Shown here in pieces: positions 1 through 8,655 of a DNA stretch of 61,119 bases. This stretch comes from Lachnospiraceae bacterium (GTDB taxonomy: Bacteria > Bacillota > Clostridia > Lachnospirales > Lachnospiraceae), in the NCBI GenBank assembly GCA_017399445.1, contig JAFQCM010000124.1, positions 1 through 61,119 of the forward strand. The letters are read 5' to 3'. The notes beneath the pieces are model-generated. The model saw only the letters and a list, made by a program, of their open reading frames with translations, made no database searches and was not told the DNA's origin. The stretch's first letter is position 1. Each line of letters opens with the position of its first letter. Position numbers and translations under genes: made by a program.

Positions 1-84
1 AATAACAGTTATACTAGCCGATAAAATCCATCACCACGAATACATCCGAAGTCTGAAACCTTTAATTGCATAGGACTTACCAAC

Positions 85-258
85 TTAAAAACCGTTTTTT
101 TTTATATGGCTTATTAAAGTGCGCCTAAAATTGAAGTAATTGTATCTTGCTGTAAATATTTGTAATTTATCCCATTCCCATGGTCGAGTCATCTCATTTT
201 AGATGTTAGTTTCGCAATTACCTACTACACCTAACCTCACAAAATCATCCATTTTCAT
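85..258 (-). pseudogene. Possible decayed coding fragment at the left edge
   Basis: The first 290 bases hold no intact gene. On the minus strand one frame from an ATG at 258 down to 85 is interrupted by a single TAA and has protein-like composition: MKMDDFVRLGVVGNC before the stop, and TRPWEWDKLQIFTARYNY followed by a basic stretch after it. I do not recognise the family. It lies just downstream of the last glycosyltransferase of the island, where other gaps also contain gene remnants, so I read it as a decayed gene. It could also be chance, since 58 codons is short. Confidence 0.3.
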
Positions 259-290
259 AATCTTTACTTTTCAGGTAACGTATCCACTCC

Positions 291-1385
291 TCACTTAACC
301 TTATATTCCACAATATCGTCATCTTTCCAAATGGATTTTCCAAACTTTTTTTTCCCATAAAGTTTATAATAATTTTTTCTCTTACTCCTTAACATTAGCC
401 ATACCAAAATTACTTTTCTTTTCTTCATTAATTTTGGAATCTGTTGACTATCCGTTTTTCTTTTTTTACGATAATAATTCCCTGCCATACTTACATAAGA
501 ATTATTTATTACATCATCTAACAATCTTATATTTTTCTTCACAGAACGAAATGGCGGATATGCTACTAGTCTTACTAATCTCCCTATCAGCTTATCATAG
601 CAAGAACCATATACTTTTACTTTTTCCTCTTCTGTCAATTGCATATTCCACTTATCTGATATAGTTTTTAAATAAATACATAAAAGTTCGTATTCATTAT
701 ATGAAACCTGATTCATTTTTGCAGTGGCACTTTTTCTATCGTCAAAATCCTGAACGTACATATATAACTCATCTGAAATGAACTTTATACTATGACAATA
801 CATCAAATATTCTAATGTAAATAATCCATCTTCACCAAGGACTAACTTTTCATTAAACACTAAGTTGTTATTTTTTATAATATCAGCTTTATATCCCCCA
901 TAACAGCAGGAATACATATTACGAAATATTGAACCATCATTAAAATATCTAAGAATCACTTCTTTTTGGTCTAAAAATTCCTCTTTTACAATTGAAGAAG
1001 GATATAACTCTTCATCACTACTTTTACAACTAAAATGAACTAAATCACAATCTTGATGTTTAAATTCTTCTACGACTCTTTCTACTAACTTTTCCTCCCA
1101 ATAATCATCAGAGTCGCAAAATAGAAAATAAAATCCCTTAGCTTCCTGCATGCCAAGATTTCTTGCAGCTGACACACCTTGATGTAATTGTGAAAAATAT
1201 TTAACACGTTCATCTCTATTAATCAGCCCTTTACAGACTTGTTCCGAATCATCATTTGATCCATCATTAACCAAAATTATTTCAATATTTTTGTATGTCT
1301 GTTTCAATATGGAATTGACTGCACGTTCTACATATAATTGTGTATTATAAACCGGAACTATCACTGACACTAGAACTTCCCCCAT
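291..1385 (-). CDS. Glycosyltransferase family 2 (GT-A fold)
   Basis: A 364-aa cytoplasmic protein. It starts with the GT2 nucleotide-binding signature (VSVIVPVYNTQLYVERAV, then ILVNDGSNDDS around residues 37-47). The acidic metal-binding motif FCDSDDYW lies near residue 90. The rest is a helical C-terminal half ending in a very basic tail, with no membrane segment. It likely transfers one sugar of the flagellar glycan; donor and acceptor cannot be read from sequence. The ATG follows GGTGGGAG and overlaps the end of the preceding radical SAM gene by 16 bases, so the two are translationally coupled. It is the last intact gene of the island. Confidence 0.88.
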   Translation of the reverse strand: MGEVLVSVIVPVYNTQLYVERAVNSILKQTYKNIEIILVNDGSNDDSEQVCKGLINRDERVKYFSQLHQGVSAARNLGMQEAKGFYFLFCDSDDYWEEKLVERVVEEFKHQDCDLVHFSCKSSDEELYPSSIVKEEFLDQKEVILRYFNDGSIFRNMYSCCYGGYKADIIKNNNLVFNEKLVLGEDGLFTLEYLMYCHSIKFISDELYMYVQDFDDRKSATAKMNQVSYNEYELLCIYLKTISDKWNMQLTEEEKVKVYGSCYDKLIGRLVRLVAYPPFRSVKKNIRLLDDVINNSYVSMAGNYYRKKRKTDSQQIPKLMKKRKVILVWLMLRSKRKNYYKLYGKKKFGKSIWKDDDIVEYKVK

Positions 1386-2563
1386 TGCTCTCCCACCTCT
1401 ATAAAATTTTTATTTATTTCACATGTACCATTACACTGTCTGCACATGTGCAAATAACCATCTTTATTGTATCCCAAGTCAAATTCCACCAAAATTCCCT
1501 TTTCTTCCATACTATGTTTCAAATTTGCAATATCTAAGAAATTATTAGAATCTTCTTCTTTCCCAAGTGCTTTAGCTGCAAAATACCCATTAATACAATA
1601 TCTGATTTTACCATCTACATACCCTCGGCATCTTGTTCGGCAATAGTCAAAAAATGCCATCAGCTGTTCCTCTGACATATTATGTTGTACTGTTTCAAAT
1701 CCAAAATCTACCCATTGAACATCCTTTAGGAAGTCAACTCTAATACCGTTGTTTTTATATTTTTGAAGGTTCTCCAATACCTGCTCCTTAATATTCGGTA
1801 CCGCCTTGGTATAATCGCTAACCTGCATTATAATATCATACTTTTTCGCTAATAAAATCAACTCCTCACTAAGAGAAATCATTCCATTCGTGATAATTTG
1901 AAAACTTCCTATTTTGCTTCTGTAATTCTGTCCAATATATTCAACTATCTGTGGCAATTCCGCATTTAATAACGGTTCGCCCCCTGTTAATGTATAATTT
2001 CCCACAAAGTCCACCATACGAAAAAAAGCATCCGCTTCACTTTTCAATTTTATAAAAGGAAACTCTTTTATATTTTTAAAGTATGGTAACATAATAGAAC
2101 ATTTCTTACATCGCAATGTACAACGTTCTGAAACAATCATGGTTATCGTATCCATAAAAACTTTTTTATATTTATGTAGCATAATAATCGGAAAATCGTG
2201 TCGAATAAACTCCTCATAAAGAACACAGCTTTGCAAAGAAATTTCACACTCTTTTATAATTTCATTTTTAGTTTTCTTCCCCAAAGAATCTAATAGTCCA
2301 ACCACAATGATACTATTCGGATTTCTTTGCAAAATTTCATTCATTTCACTCCGATGATACACCGGAAGCCCTTTGTATTTTTTTTTTGTTTCATCTATAT
2401 CAAAAAAACCGACAATTTCCCACTTTGTCAACGAAGCAACAGACTCATAGACCCTTCCTCCTACGATTCCTGCACCATAAATATAAATTTTCTTATTTAC
2501 ATACTTATCAGAAATTTTCAAATATTTCGTTTTTAGTTCATTCCCCGGATTGTTCCATTTCAT
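1370..2563 (-). CDS. Radical SAM protein with N-terminal Rossmann-like domain
   Basis: A 397-aa protein in two parts. Residues 25-125 resemble a nucleotide-binding Rossmann module (KIYIYGAGIVGGRVYE, then FFDIDETKKKYKGLPVY). From about residue 140 there is a radical SAM domain with the CxxxCxxC cluster motif CTLRCKKC (C148, C152, C155) and the SAM-contact motif TGGEPLL. The C-terminus has CRTRC and CRQCNGTC, suggesting an auxiliary Fe-S cluster. The reaction is unknown; epimerisation, dehydration or methylation of a sugar are possible. Its start overlaps the stop of a paralogue at 2560 by ATGA. Two radical SAM genes side by side among glycosyltransferases suggest successive modification of a glycan or sugar nucleotide. 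Confidence 0.85.
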   Translation of the reverse strand: MKWNNPGNELKTKYLKISDKYVNKKIYIYGAGIVGGRVYESVASLTKWEIVGFFDIDETKKKYKGLPVYHRSEMNEILQRNPNSIIVVGLLDSLGKKTKNEIIKECEISLQSCVLYEEFIRHDFPIIMLHKYKKVFMDTITMIVSERCTLRCKKCSIMLPYFKNIKEFPFIKLKSEADAFFRMVDFVGNYTLTGGEPLLNAELPQIVEYIGQNYRSKIGSFQIITNGMISLSEELILLAKKYDIIMQVSDYTKAVPNIKEQVLENLQKYKNNGIRVDFLKDVQWVDFGFETVQHNMSEEQLMAFFDYCRTRCRGYVDGKIRYCINGYFAAKALGKEEDSNNFLDIANLKHSMEEKGILVEFDLGYNKDGYLHMCRQCNGTCEINKNFIEVGEQWGKF

Positions 2564-3723
2564 TTTTTTCTCTCCATCTGTTTCGCCGGCATCACTTTAT
2601 TAGGATTCATATCGACATAACCGCTACAACGCTTACAAAATTCCACATAACCTTTCTTATTGTAACCCATACGAAATTCCATCAATTCTTTTCTTTGTCT
2701 TTCTGTATATTCTTTTAAGTCAAATACCCCATCCTTGTCCTCTTCTACAATTCCAGCTACATGTGCATAACTTGCATAATTACAGCTATATAATAATCCA
2801 TCCCTTAACTCCTGCCAAGGTACATGACATCCCTCAAACTTTTTACAAAGTCTTTCTTCACTCCAATCCTCATGATGTGTTGTCATTGGAGCTAAATCAA
2901 TCCATTCCTCTACTTTATTGACTTCATATTTAATATGATACTCTTCTAATAAAGCCAATAATTTGTCAAATGTCCCACAACTTTCTGGAACTGCTTCACG
3001 ATAGTCATCCACTGTTATTTCAATTCTGTGTTTGCTTAATTTTTCCAGCAATTCCTCTTTAGGCAATACTGTTCCATTGGTTACGGTTCTTAGTAAATGA
3101 ATTTTATCTCTATAGTTATTGTCAATATATTCCACCAATTCTCCTATTTTAGGATAGAGCAGTGGTTCTCCACCACTTATATGAAATAACATGATATAAT
3201 CCACTCTTTTGAAAAACAAATCCACATCCGACTTAATCTGCTCCCATGGACGTTCATCAAACTTCTTCATGTATGGTGTAAAATTTAAGCATGCCTCACA
3301 ATTTAAATTACATCTTGTACTTGGCAAAAAAGAAATAGAAGGAAAATATAATTTTTCCAGCTCATACGCATAATACACCGACATATATACTTCCATGGTA
3401 AACATATTTTCATTATAGATATAGCCTTCCAGCATTAGTTGCTGTATAATTGCTTTTCTAAAATAAGGTGAAACACATATAATAATTCCTATTTCGTGAT
3501 CTTCCTTATCAATTTGAGAAATATCATATACATGCATTCCACAATATTTTTTTTTCTGTTTATCAGTATTATTATCAATAAATCCTTGAACAACTTTTTT
3601 TAGAGATAGTAATTCATAAATTTTTTCTCCGTAATCACCAGCACCAAATAAATATAACTTACTTCTCTTTTTTAGATTTGTATATACAGCATCAAATTCA
3701 TGTCCTTTATTTTTCCACTTCAT
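2560..3723 (-). CDS. Radical SAM protein, paralogue of the adjacent gene
   Basis: A 387-aa protein with the same layout as the next gene downstream. It has an N-terminal Rossmann-like module (LYLFGAGDYGEKIYELL, FIDNNTDKQKKKYCGMHVY). The radical SAM domain has CNLNCEAC (C138, C142, C145) and SGGEPLLYP. The tail has CKRCSGYVDMNPNK, a probable second Fe-S cluster region. Both paralogues share the MKW..G opening and the phrase MGYNKKGYVEFC / LGYNKDGYLHMC near the C-terminus, so they arose by duplication. The ATG follows GAGGAAG. Substrate unknown; glycan modification is inferred from context only. Confidence 0.85.
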   Translation of the reverse strand: MKWKNKGHEFDAVYTNLKKRSKLYLFGAGDYGEKIYELLSLKKVVQGFIDNNTDKQKKKYCGMHVYDISQIDKEDHEIGIIICVSPYFRKAIIQQLMLEGYIYNENMFTMEVYMSVYYAYELEKLYFPSISFLPSTRCNLNCEACLNFTPYMKKFDERPWEQIKSDVDLFFKRVDYIMLFHISGGEPLLYPKIGELVEYIDNNYRDKIHLLRTVTNGTVLPKEELLEKLSKHRIEITVDDYREAVPESCGTFDKLLALLEEYHIKYEVNKVEEWIDLAPMTTHHEDWSEERLCKKFEGCHVPWQELRDGLLYSCNYASYAHVAGIVEEDKDGVFDLKEYTERQRKELMEFRMGYNKKGYVEFCKRCSGYVDMNPNKVMPAKQMERKK

Positions 3724-3735
3724 ATTTATCTTCCT

Positions 3736-4593
3736 CTATACTTCTAAATACTTCCAATACAATTCTTCATGAGACTGCATCCAAACAGCCATTTCTTTTA
3801 TCATTTGTTCATAATTCGGAACAGGGAAAACCTCTTCCGTATCGGAGTTTACTAAGGTTTTGTCACTAACGACCTCTTTGTTTTTTCTAATAACTATAGG
3901 ATTTTTTCTACAATATTGATTAAACAAAGCTAATAGTTCATATTTACTTATGTCTTGATTATTTACAAGATGATACAGACCTGTCTTTCTTTTCTCTATA
4001 TCCTGCTCTATTGCCTTTGCTAATTGTAATGTAGTAACTCCTGACCAAATAACTCTTTCATAGCCTCCTACTGTTCCTGATTGCTTCATAAACCAATGAA
4101 ATAAACCTATTCCATCTTCTTTTAGTTCAGGACCAACAATGGAAGTTCTAATGGTAAGATTTTTCTGATCTACAACTTCTCCTAATGCTTTGGATCGTCC
4201 ATAATAGGATGTTGCATCAGGCAAGTCGTTTTCTGTATAGTGACCTTTCGTTCCTTCAAATACACAATCTGTACTAATATGTATAAGTTTAGCTTTTGAT
4301 TCCTTGATACAATCGGCCAGAAAATGTGGAAATACACTATTCAAATAAATTCCATTCGCCAAATTAGCATCCACGAACTGATTCAACACTCCAACTCCAT
4401 TAATAACATAATCATAATTATCTGAATTTAAGGCTTTCCTTACTTCATTTTTATTTAAAGCATCACCTATAATTGTATTACGAAATCCACTATTATTTTT
4501 TGCAAACCCAGTTACCTCGTGTCCTTGTTCTGTTAGGTATTGGGCAATCATATGCCCTGCCATCCCATTACTTCCTAAAATTAAGTATTTCAT
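3736..4593 (-). CDS. RmlD-like sugar-nucleotide reductase (SDR)
   Basis: A 285-aa extended SDR protein resembling dTDP-4-dehydrorhamnose reductase. It has the NAD(P) motif LGSNGMAGHMIAQYL at the N-terminus, the HISTDCVFEG strand typical of RmlD, and a YGRSK (YxxxK) catalytic pair. The C-terminal part (IWSGVTTLQLAKAI, GLYHLVNN) also matches this family. I chose the ATG at 4593, which follows AAGGTGA at good spacing; a TTG 21 bases upstream has no ribosome site. It probably reduces a 4-keto sugar nucleotide. The standalone rml genes are not in the window, so the product may be a less common deoxysugar. Confidence 0.8.
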   Translation of the reverse strand: MKYLILGSNGMAGHMIAQYLTEQGHEVTGFAKNNSGFRNTIIGDALNKNEVRKALNSDNYDYVINGVGVLNQFVDANLANGIYLNSVFPHFLADCIKESKAKLIHISTDCVFEGTKGHYTENDLPDATSYYGRSKALGEVVDQKNLTIRTSIVGPELKEDGIGLFHWFMKQSGTVGGYERVIWSGVTTLQLAKAIEQDIEKRKTGLYHLVNNQDISKYELLALFNQYCRKNPIVIRKNKEVVSDKTLVNSDTEEVFPVPNYEQMIKEMAVWMQSHEELYWKYLEV

Positions 4594-4675
4594 AATAACT
4601 TCACCTTCTATCAATCAAAAACATTCCCCTTGTGCGTCACGCAAAAGTTTACTCTGATTCCATTACTTCTCCTAA

Positions 4676-5518
4676 CTACACTTCCACATCTATCAATTGT
4701 AAAGTGGACAACTTCGTTTCTGGTACTCTTTTTTCTTTTGGTGGAAGTTTCATATAATCACCATAGTGCATGGTAAGATATGTATGATAATCTTTAAAGG
4801 CCTTAAATTTATAACCTTCAAATTCCAGTTCAGTAAACTCATCAAAACATTTCCTTGGTAATCCATAGGTACAGCTTTTAGGATATTGAAAAGTATAATG
4901 GCTGATTAATTCAGTTCTTTTCCTGTTTGAATGATAGGCTATTAGGTTCCTTACCCAAAACACCTTATCTATCGGTATATGATTTAATATACCATACCAC
5001 TTACGAAGTAAAATTTTCTCTGCATTTACTTCTCCTAAAGGAGCATACATAATCTTTCTTATACAATAGCAAGCTGCATAATGTATTCTTTTTAGTACTT
5101 CATTATCCGGCACATTATCCGCTACAAATATATCAATACAAATTCCTGTTTTCTGTTTTAAATGTTCCTGACCCAAACGTATATATTCCGTATTTTTTCT
5201 TCTAATCTTCGCGTATCCCCAGCGATAATTTGCATCTGTTGTATAGTCTTGCAAAAAGAAACGTTTCATATCCAATTCCTTTTTACATGCTTTTTGAAAT
5301 TTGTGATATTCCTTCCGAAGCATAATTACATCCACATCATCATCCCACGGAATAAATCCTTTATGACGTACCGCTCCCAACAGGGTTCCACCGTCTATTG
5401 AATATTGGATATGGTATTTCCGACAAATTCTGTCTACCTCTAACAACATTTCCAATTCCACTTTTTGCATTTTGTCAAGTTCTTCCTTTGTCACTATATG
5501 CTCTACATATCTGTTCAT
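4676..5518 (-). CDS. LicD-family phosphotransferase
   Basis: A 280-aa protein with the LicD/fukutin-like nucleotidyltransferase signature: YSIDGGTLLGAVRHKGFI followed by PWDDDVDVIM, where the acidic residues bind metal. LicD enzymes transfer a phospho-alcohol such as phosphocholine from a CDP-activated donor to a glycan. The neighbours fit: an IspD/TarI-like cytidylyltransferase, an SDR and a LicC-like nucleotidyltransferase are within 4 kb. The likely role is to decorate the flagellar (or another surface) glycan with a phospho-substituent; the choice of substituent is open. The ATG follows GGAAGG and overlaps the upstream stop codon. Confidence 0.85.
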   Translation of the reverse strand: MNRYVEHIVTKEELDKMQKVELEMLLEVDRICRKYHIQYSIDGGTLLGAVRHKGFIPWDDDVDVIMLRKEYHKFQKACKKELDMKRFFLQDYTTDANYRWGYAKIRRKNTEYIRLGQEHLKQKTGICIDIFVADNVPDNEVLKRIHYAACYCIRKIMYAPLGEVNAEKILLRKWYGILNHIPIDKVFWVRNLIAYHSNRKRTELISHYTFQYPKSCTYGLPRKCFDEFTELEFEGYKFKAFKDYHTYLTMHYGDYMKLPPKEKRVPETKLSTLQLIDVEV

Positions 5519-6579
5519 TTATCTGCCTTCCATTTTAAAACGTTAATCGTTTTTTCTATACCTTGTTTTATTTCTGTATCCGGGTTCCATCCTATTGTTC
5601 TTATTTTTTCTACATTCAGTAATGCCTTGGTTGCTGTAGAATAACCTTTTCTTTCGCTTTCTTCCGGTAACTGAAATATTACTTTTTTTCCAGCATAACA
5701 TGCGATATGTTCCGCTAAATCTTTTAGTGTAATCTCCGAGTTTTCATCAGAAACATTATACGCTTCTCCCTTCTCTCCTTCCAACAGCAAAGCCAAAATT
5801 GCTTTTGCCGCATCTACAACATATGTATAAGAATAAAGTTGATTACCTTCACTCTTTAATACAATATCCTCACTATTCACACCGTTTTTTATAAATTGGG
5901 AAATTGCTTTCGAATCATTCCATAACATGGTCGGTCCATAGATTCTAGACAGTCTAGGTATAACAATGTCAAGATTATGTTCTGCAATATATGCCTGGCA
6001 CAATGCTTCTCCTAGACGTTTTCCTTCTGGATACCCAGCACGAAGTGTATTGCAATTCAGATATCCACAATAAGCTTCTGAAAACTTTTCTGTATCCCCA
6101 CGGTTTTCACCATACACTTCCACTGAAGATAAAAATACGAAACGTTTTGTTTGATTTTCTACCGCCAAGTCTAATAGATTTTTAGTTCCAAGTACATTAG
6201 TAAGAATGGTATTCACTGGTTCTTTTGCATACATAAGTGGATGCGTGTTGCTAGCACCATGAATGATATAATCAATATTCTTTAAATCCAACTTCTCATT
6301 ATTGATATCACAACTTACAAAGTGGAACAAATTGTTTTCAAAGTACGGACCAAATATCTCCCTTGCCCGCTCCATATTTCTCCCCAAAGCAATCACTTTA
6401 CATTTATCACCATATGTTTCATTCCGGTACATTAAAACATCAATTAATGCATGTCCCACCATGCCTGTTGCACCTGCAATCAATATATTTTTCTTTTTTA
6501 ATTTTTCCCAGTTCAAATGGGAATCTGCTACTTTCTTTATATCATTATAATAAATTGCATTTTCTACCAGCATTGTCAT
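5515..6579 (-). CDS. NAD-dependent epimerase/dehydratase (extended SDR)
   Basis: A 354-aa SDR. It shows ILIAGATGMVGHALIDVL (nucleotide binding, about residues 33-50), the FLSSVEVYGENRG strand and the active-site pair YPEGK, followed by GEALCQAY. In this context it likely oxidises, reduces or epimerises the sugar or polyol that is then activated by the cytidylyltransferase just upstream and used by LicD just downstream. The ATG at 6579 overlaps the upstream stop as ATGA; a TTG at 6588 with better spacing from AAAGGA is an alternative start. Confidence 0.8.
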   Translation of the reverse strand: MTMLVENAIYYNDIKKVADSHLNWEKLKKKNILIAGATGMVGHALIDVLMYRNETYGDKCKVIALGRNMERAREIFGPYFENNLFHFVSCDINNEKLDLKNIDYIIHGASNTHPLMYAKEPVNTILTNVLGTKNLLDLAVENQTKRFVFLSSVEVYGENRGDTEKFSEAYCGYLNCNTLRAGYPEGKRLGEALCQAYIAEHNLDIVIPRLSRIYGPTMLWNDSKAISQFIKNGVNSEDIVLKSEGNQLYSYTYVVDAAKAILALLLEGEKGEAYNVSDENSEITLKDLAEHIACYAGKKVIFQLPEESERKGYSTATKALLNVEKIRTIGWNPDTEIKQGIEKTINVLKWKADK

Positions 6580-7292
6580 TTCAACCAATCATCCTTTTCT
6601 GTTCTTAAATACCCCTTAAATAATTCAAAATCATCACGCGTGGTTATTTTTATATTCTTGTCGGATCCCGCTGCAAAGTACAGCCGTTCTCCCAAATCAA
6701 CCATCATCGTATTGGTATAAGATGATTTTGATATTCCAATCCTTTCTGCAAAAGCTTTATCATACGCCCATGCCAATTTACCAAATCGATATGCCTGAGG
6801 TGTTGAAACACGCCTTAATGTATCACGAGGTATATATTGAGAAGTTGTATTTTCATCCGTCATCACAAAAATCTGCTCATTATATGGTAGCGATGAAACC
6901 GCATTTCCATATATTTGACACTTTCGAATCACGTCTGACAATACGCTGGCATCTACCAAAGGACGAATTCCATCATGTATAATCACATTGTCTTCGTCAC
7001 CACAAATACCTTTCAAGTGATTTACACCATTTCGAATAGATTCCTGAGACGTTTCTCCACCATCAACTACCCATTTTAATTTGCTAATTTTAAATTGTTT
7101 TGCATATGCCCAAAGCATACTGCTCCAGCCTTCTAAACAAACTACCTCTATAACATCTATCTCCGGATGACGTTCAAACTCCTGTAAGGTATATATAATT
7201 ACGGGTTTATCATATACATTAATAAACTGTTTTGGAATGTCCTGGTTCATTCTCTGTCCCGAACCTCCTGCAATTATCAGTGCCACATTCAT
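6576..7292 (-). CDS. IspD/TarI-like cytidylyltransferase
   Basis: A 238-aa protein with the IspD-family signature NVALIIAGGSGQRMNQDIPKQF at the N-terminus and the later conserved HDGIRPLVD and RRVSTPQAYRF. Family members transfer CMP to methylerythritol phosphate, ribitol phosphate or related polyol phosphates. Because it sits between an SDR and LicD, I infer formation of a CDP-polyol or CDP-sugar alcohol for glycan decoration rather than isoprenoid synthesis. The frame is open further upstream, but that part lies inside the previous gene; the ATG at 7292 overlaps its stop (ATGA). Confidence 0.82.
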   Translation of the reverse strand: MNVALIIAGGSGQRMNQDIPKQFINVYDKPVIIYTLQEFERHPEIDVIEVVCLEGWSSMLWAYAKQFKISKLKWVVDGGETSQESIRNGVNHLKGICGDEDNVIIHDGIRPLVDASVLSDVIRKCQIYGNAVSSLPYNEQIFVMTDENTTSQYIPRDTLRRVSTPQAYRFGKLAWAYDKAFAERIGISKSSYTNTMMVDLGERLYFAAGSDKNIKITTRDDFELFKGYLRTEKDDWLK

Positions 7293-8539
7293 TTTAGCCA
7301 TTCTTCCTTTCTGCTCATTGCCGGAAATGTATGCAAAATTTTCGCATCTATCTCCTGTTTTGCAATATAATACGGAAATCCCAAAGTCTTTACCTGCTGC
7401 AACGCAGGAGTTAAAGTTCTTTGTGCCACTATCACCAGCATTTCCTCTTTTCTTTTTTCTGCTTCTTCCATAGAAATACATGGAATACCGTCAATTTCTT
7501 TTCCCCATTTTTCAATATTGTTATCTATGAAGTATTTCGGTTTTATCATTCGGCTTTCAAGTTCATACTTCACTCTTATTCCATATTGTCCCGCGCCAAA
7601 TATAGCTATATCTTTTTTCGAATTTCCTGAAATGCCTGCAAGATACGCATTTAGCTGCTGAATAGATACTTGTTCTTCCTTACAATCATGTTGCGGAGTA
7701 TTTTCGAGTATTTCAATAATTTTTTTCAGTTCCTCGCTTTGTCCATAGCTTTTTACAAACCCTGCCATTCGGCAAAGAAAGGCGGCAGCATCGCCAAATA
7801 CACGTTCCATTTCTTTATAATCAAAGCACTGAACCAATTTCAAATATGCAGCCCCTGTTTCCCTTGCATAACAACTGATTGTATTAGATCCTGCCTCTTC
7901 ATGCTCTCTGACTTTATGCAATACTTCCGGAATAAATAGCGATTTCTGATTTCTAAAAATTCGAAACCACATATCTATATCCTGTACAGTATATATTTTT
8001 TCATCAAACTTTCCAACACGTTCAAAATGACTTCTATGAATCAGTGCACTACATGCATGCAGCTGCAACTGCAATACCGAAAACACCGAATTTGTAATTT
8101 CATCTATACTATAATATTTACTATAATTAGTAGGAGTCAATGTTTGAGTACCCATATGATAAAATTCATATTCCGCCTGCACCAGTATAGTCCTGTCTCC
8201 TGATGCTAACACTGCCTCTACTTCTTTTCTAATTTTCTCAGGATAATAAATATCATCATGGGAAAGCCATGAAAAATATTCCCCTTCCATCATATTTATT
8301 CCGAAATTTAAAGCAGAAGCTACTCCACCATTTTCTTTACTGTAATATTTAATTTTATTTCCATACGACTTTGCTATTCTCTCTGTAGCACCATTATCAT
8401 TTGAACCATCATTAATCACTATAATTTCACAATTATCATATGTCTGATTCAACGCACTATCAATGGCTTCTGCTAAATAATTTGAACCATTGTAGACAGG
8501 AATAATAATGGATACTAATGGCATATCCTTTTCCCTCAT
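7289..8539 (-). CDS. Glycosyltransferase family 2 with C-terminal Rossmann-like module
   Basis: A 416-aa protein. Residues 1-250 are a GT2 domain (PLVSIIIPVYNGSNYLAEAI, IVINDGSNDNG, and SWLSHDDIYYPEKI as the metal site). Residues about 300-395 form a separate nucleotide-binding-like module (DIAIFGAGQYGIRVKY, YFIDNNIEKWGKEIDGIP). This module resembles the N-terminal domains of the two radical SAM proteins downstream. The ATG follows AGAGGAAACAGT. It likely transfers a sugar onto the growing glycan; what the added module senses or binds is unknown. Confidence 0.85.
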   Translation of the reverse strand: MREKDMPLVSIIIPVYNGSNYLAEAIDSALNQTYDNCEIIVINDGSNDNGATERIAKSYGNKIKYYSKENGGVASALNFGINMMEGEYFSWLSHDDIYYPEKIRKEVEAVLASGDRTILVQAEYEFYHMGTQTLTPTNYSKYYSIDEITNSVFSVLQLQLHACSALIHRSHFERVGKFDEKIYTVQDIDMWFRIFRNQKSLFIPEVLHKVREHEEAGSNTISCYARETGAAYLKLVQCFDYKEMERVFGDAAAFLCRMAGFVKSYGQSEELKKIIEILENTPQHDCKEEQVSIQQLNAYLAGISGNSKKDIAIFGAGQYGIRVKYELESRMIKPKYFIDNNIEKWGKEIDGIPCISMEEAEKRKEEMLVIVAQRTLTPALQQVKTLGFPYYIAKQEIDAKILHTFPAMSRKEEWLK

Positions 8540-8655
8540 ACTGTTTCCTCTTTACTATTTTGAATCATTGGCGATAACCCAAGAATCTACTTTTAGATTT
8601 TTCATAGATATTTATTATTTTAGTTAATACATTTCATAACCTCCCTGTTATATCT

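Noticed and set aside
6576..7481. Long 301-aa form of the IspD-like protein
   Set aside because: The first 63 residues lie within the preceding glycosyltransferase gene in another frame and lack IspD-like sequence; the ATG at 7292 begins the family domain.
8540..8655. Short frame MKNLKVDSWVIANDSK in the gap before the GT2 gene
   Set aside because: Only 16 codons, no ribosome site at proper distance, no match to a known leader peptide.
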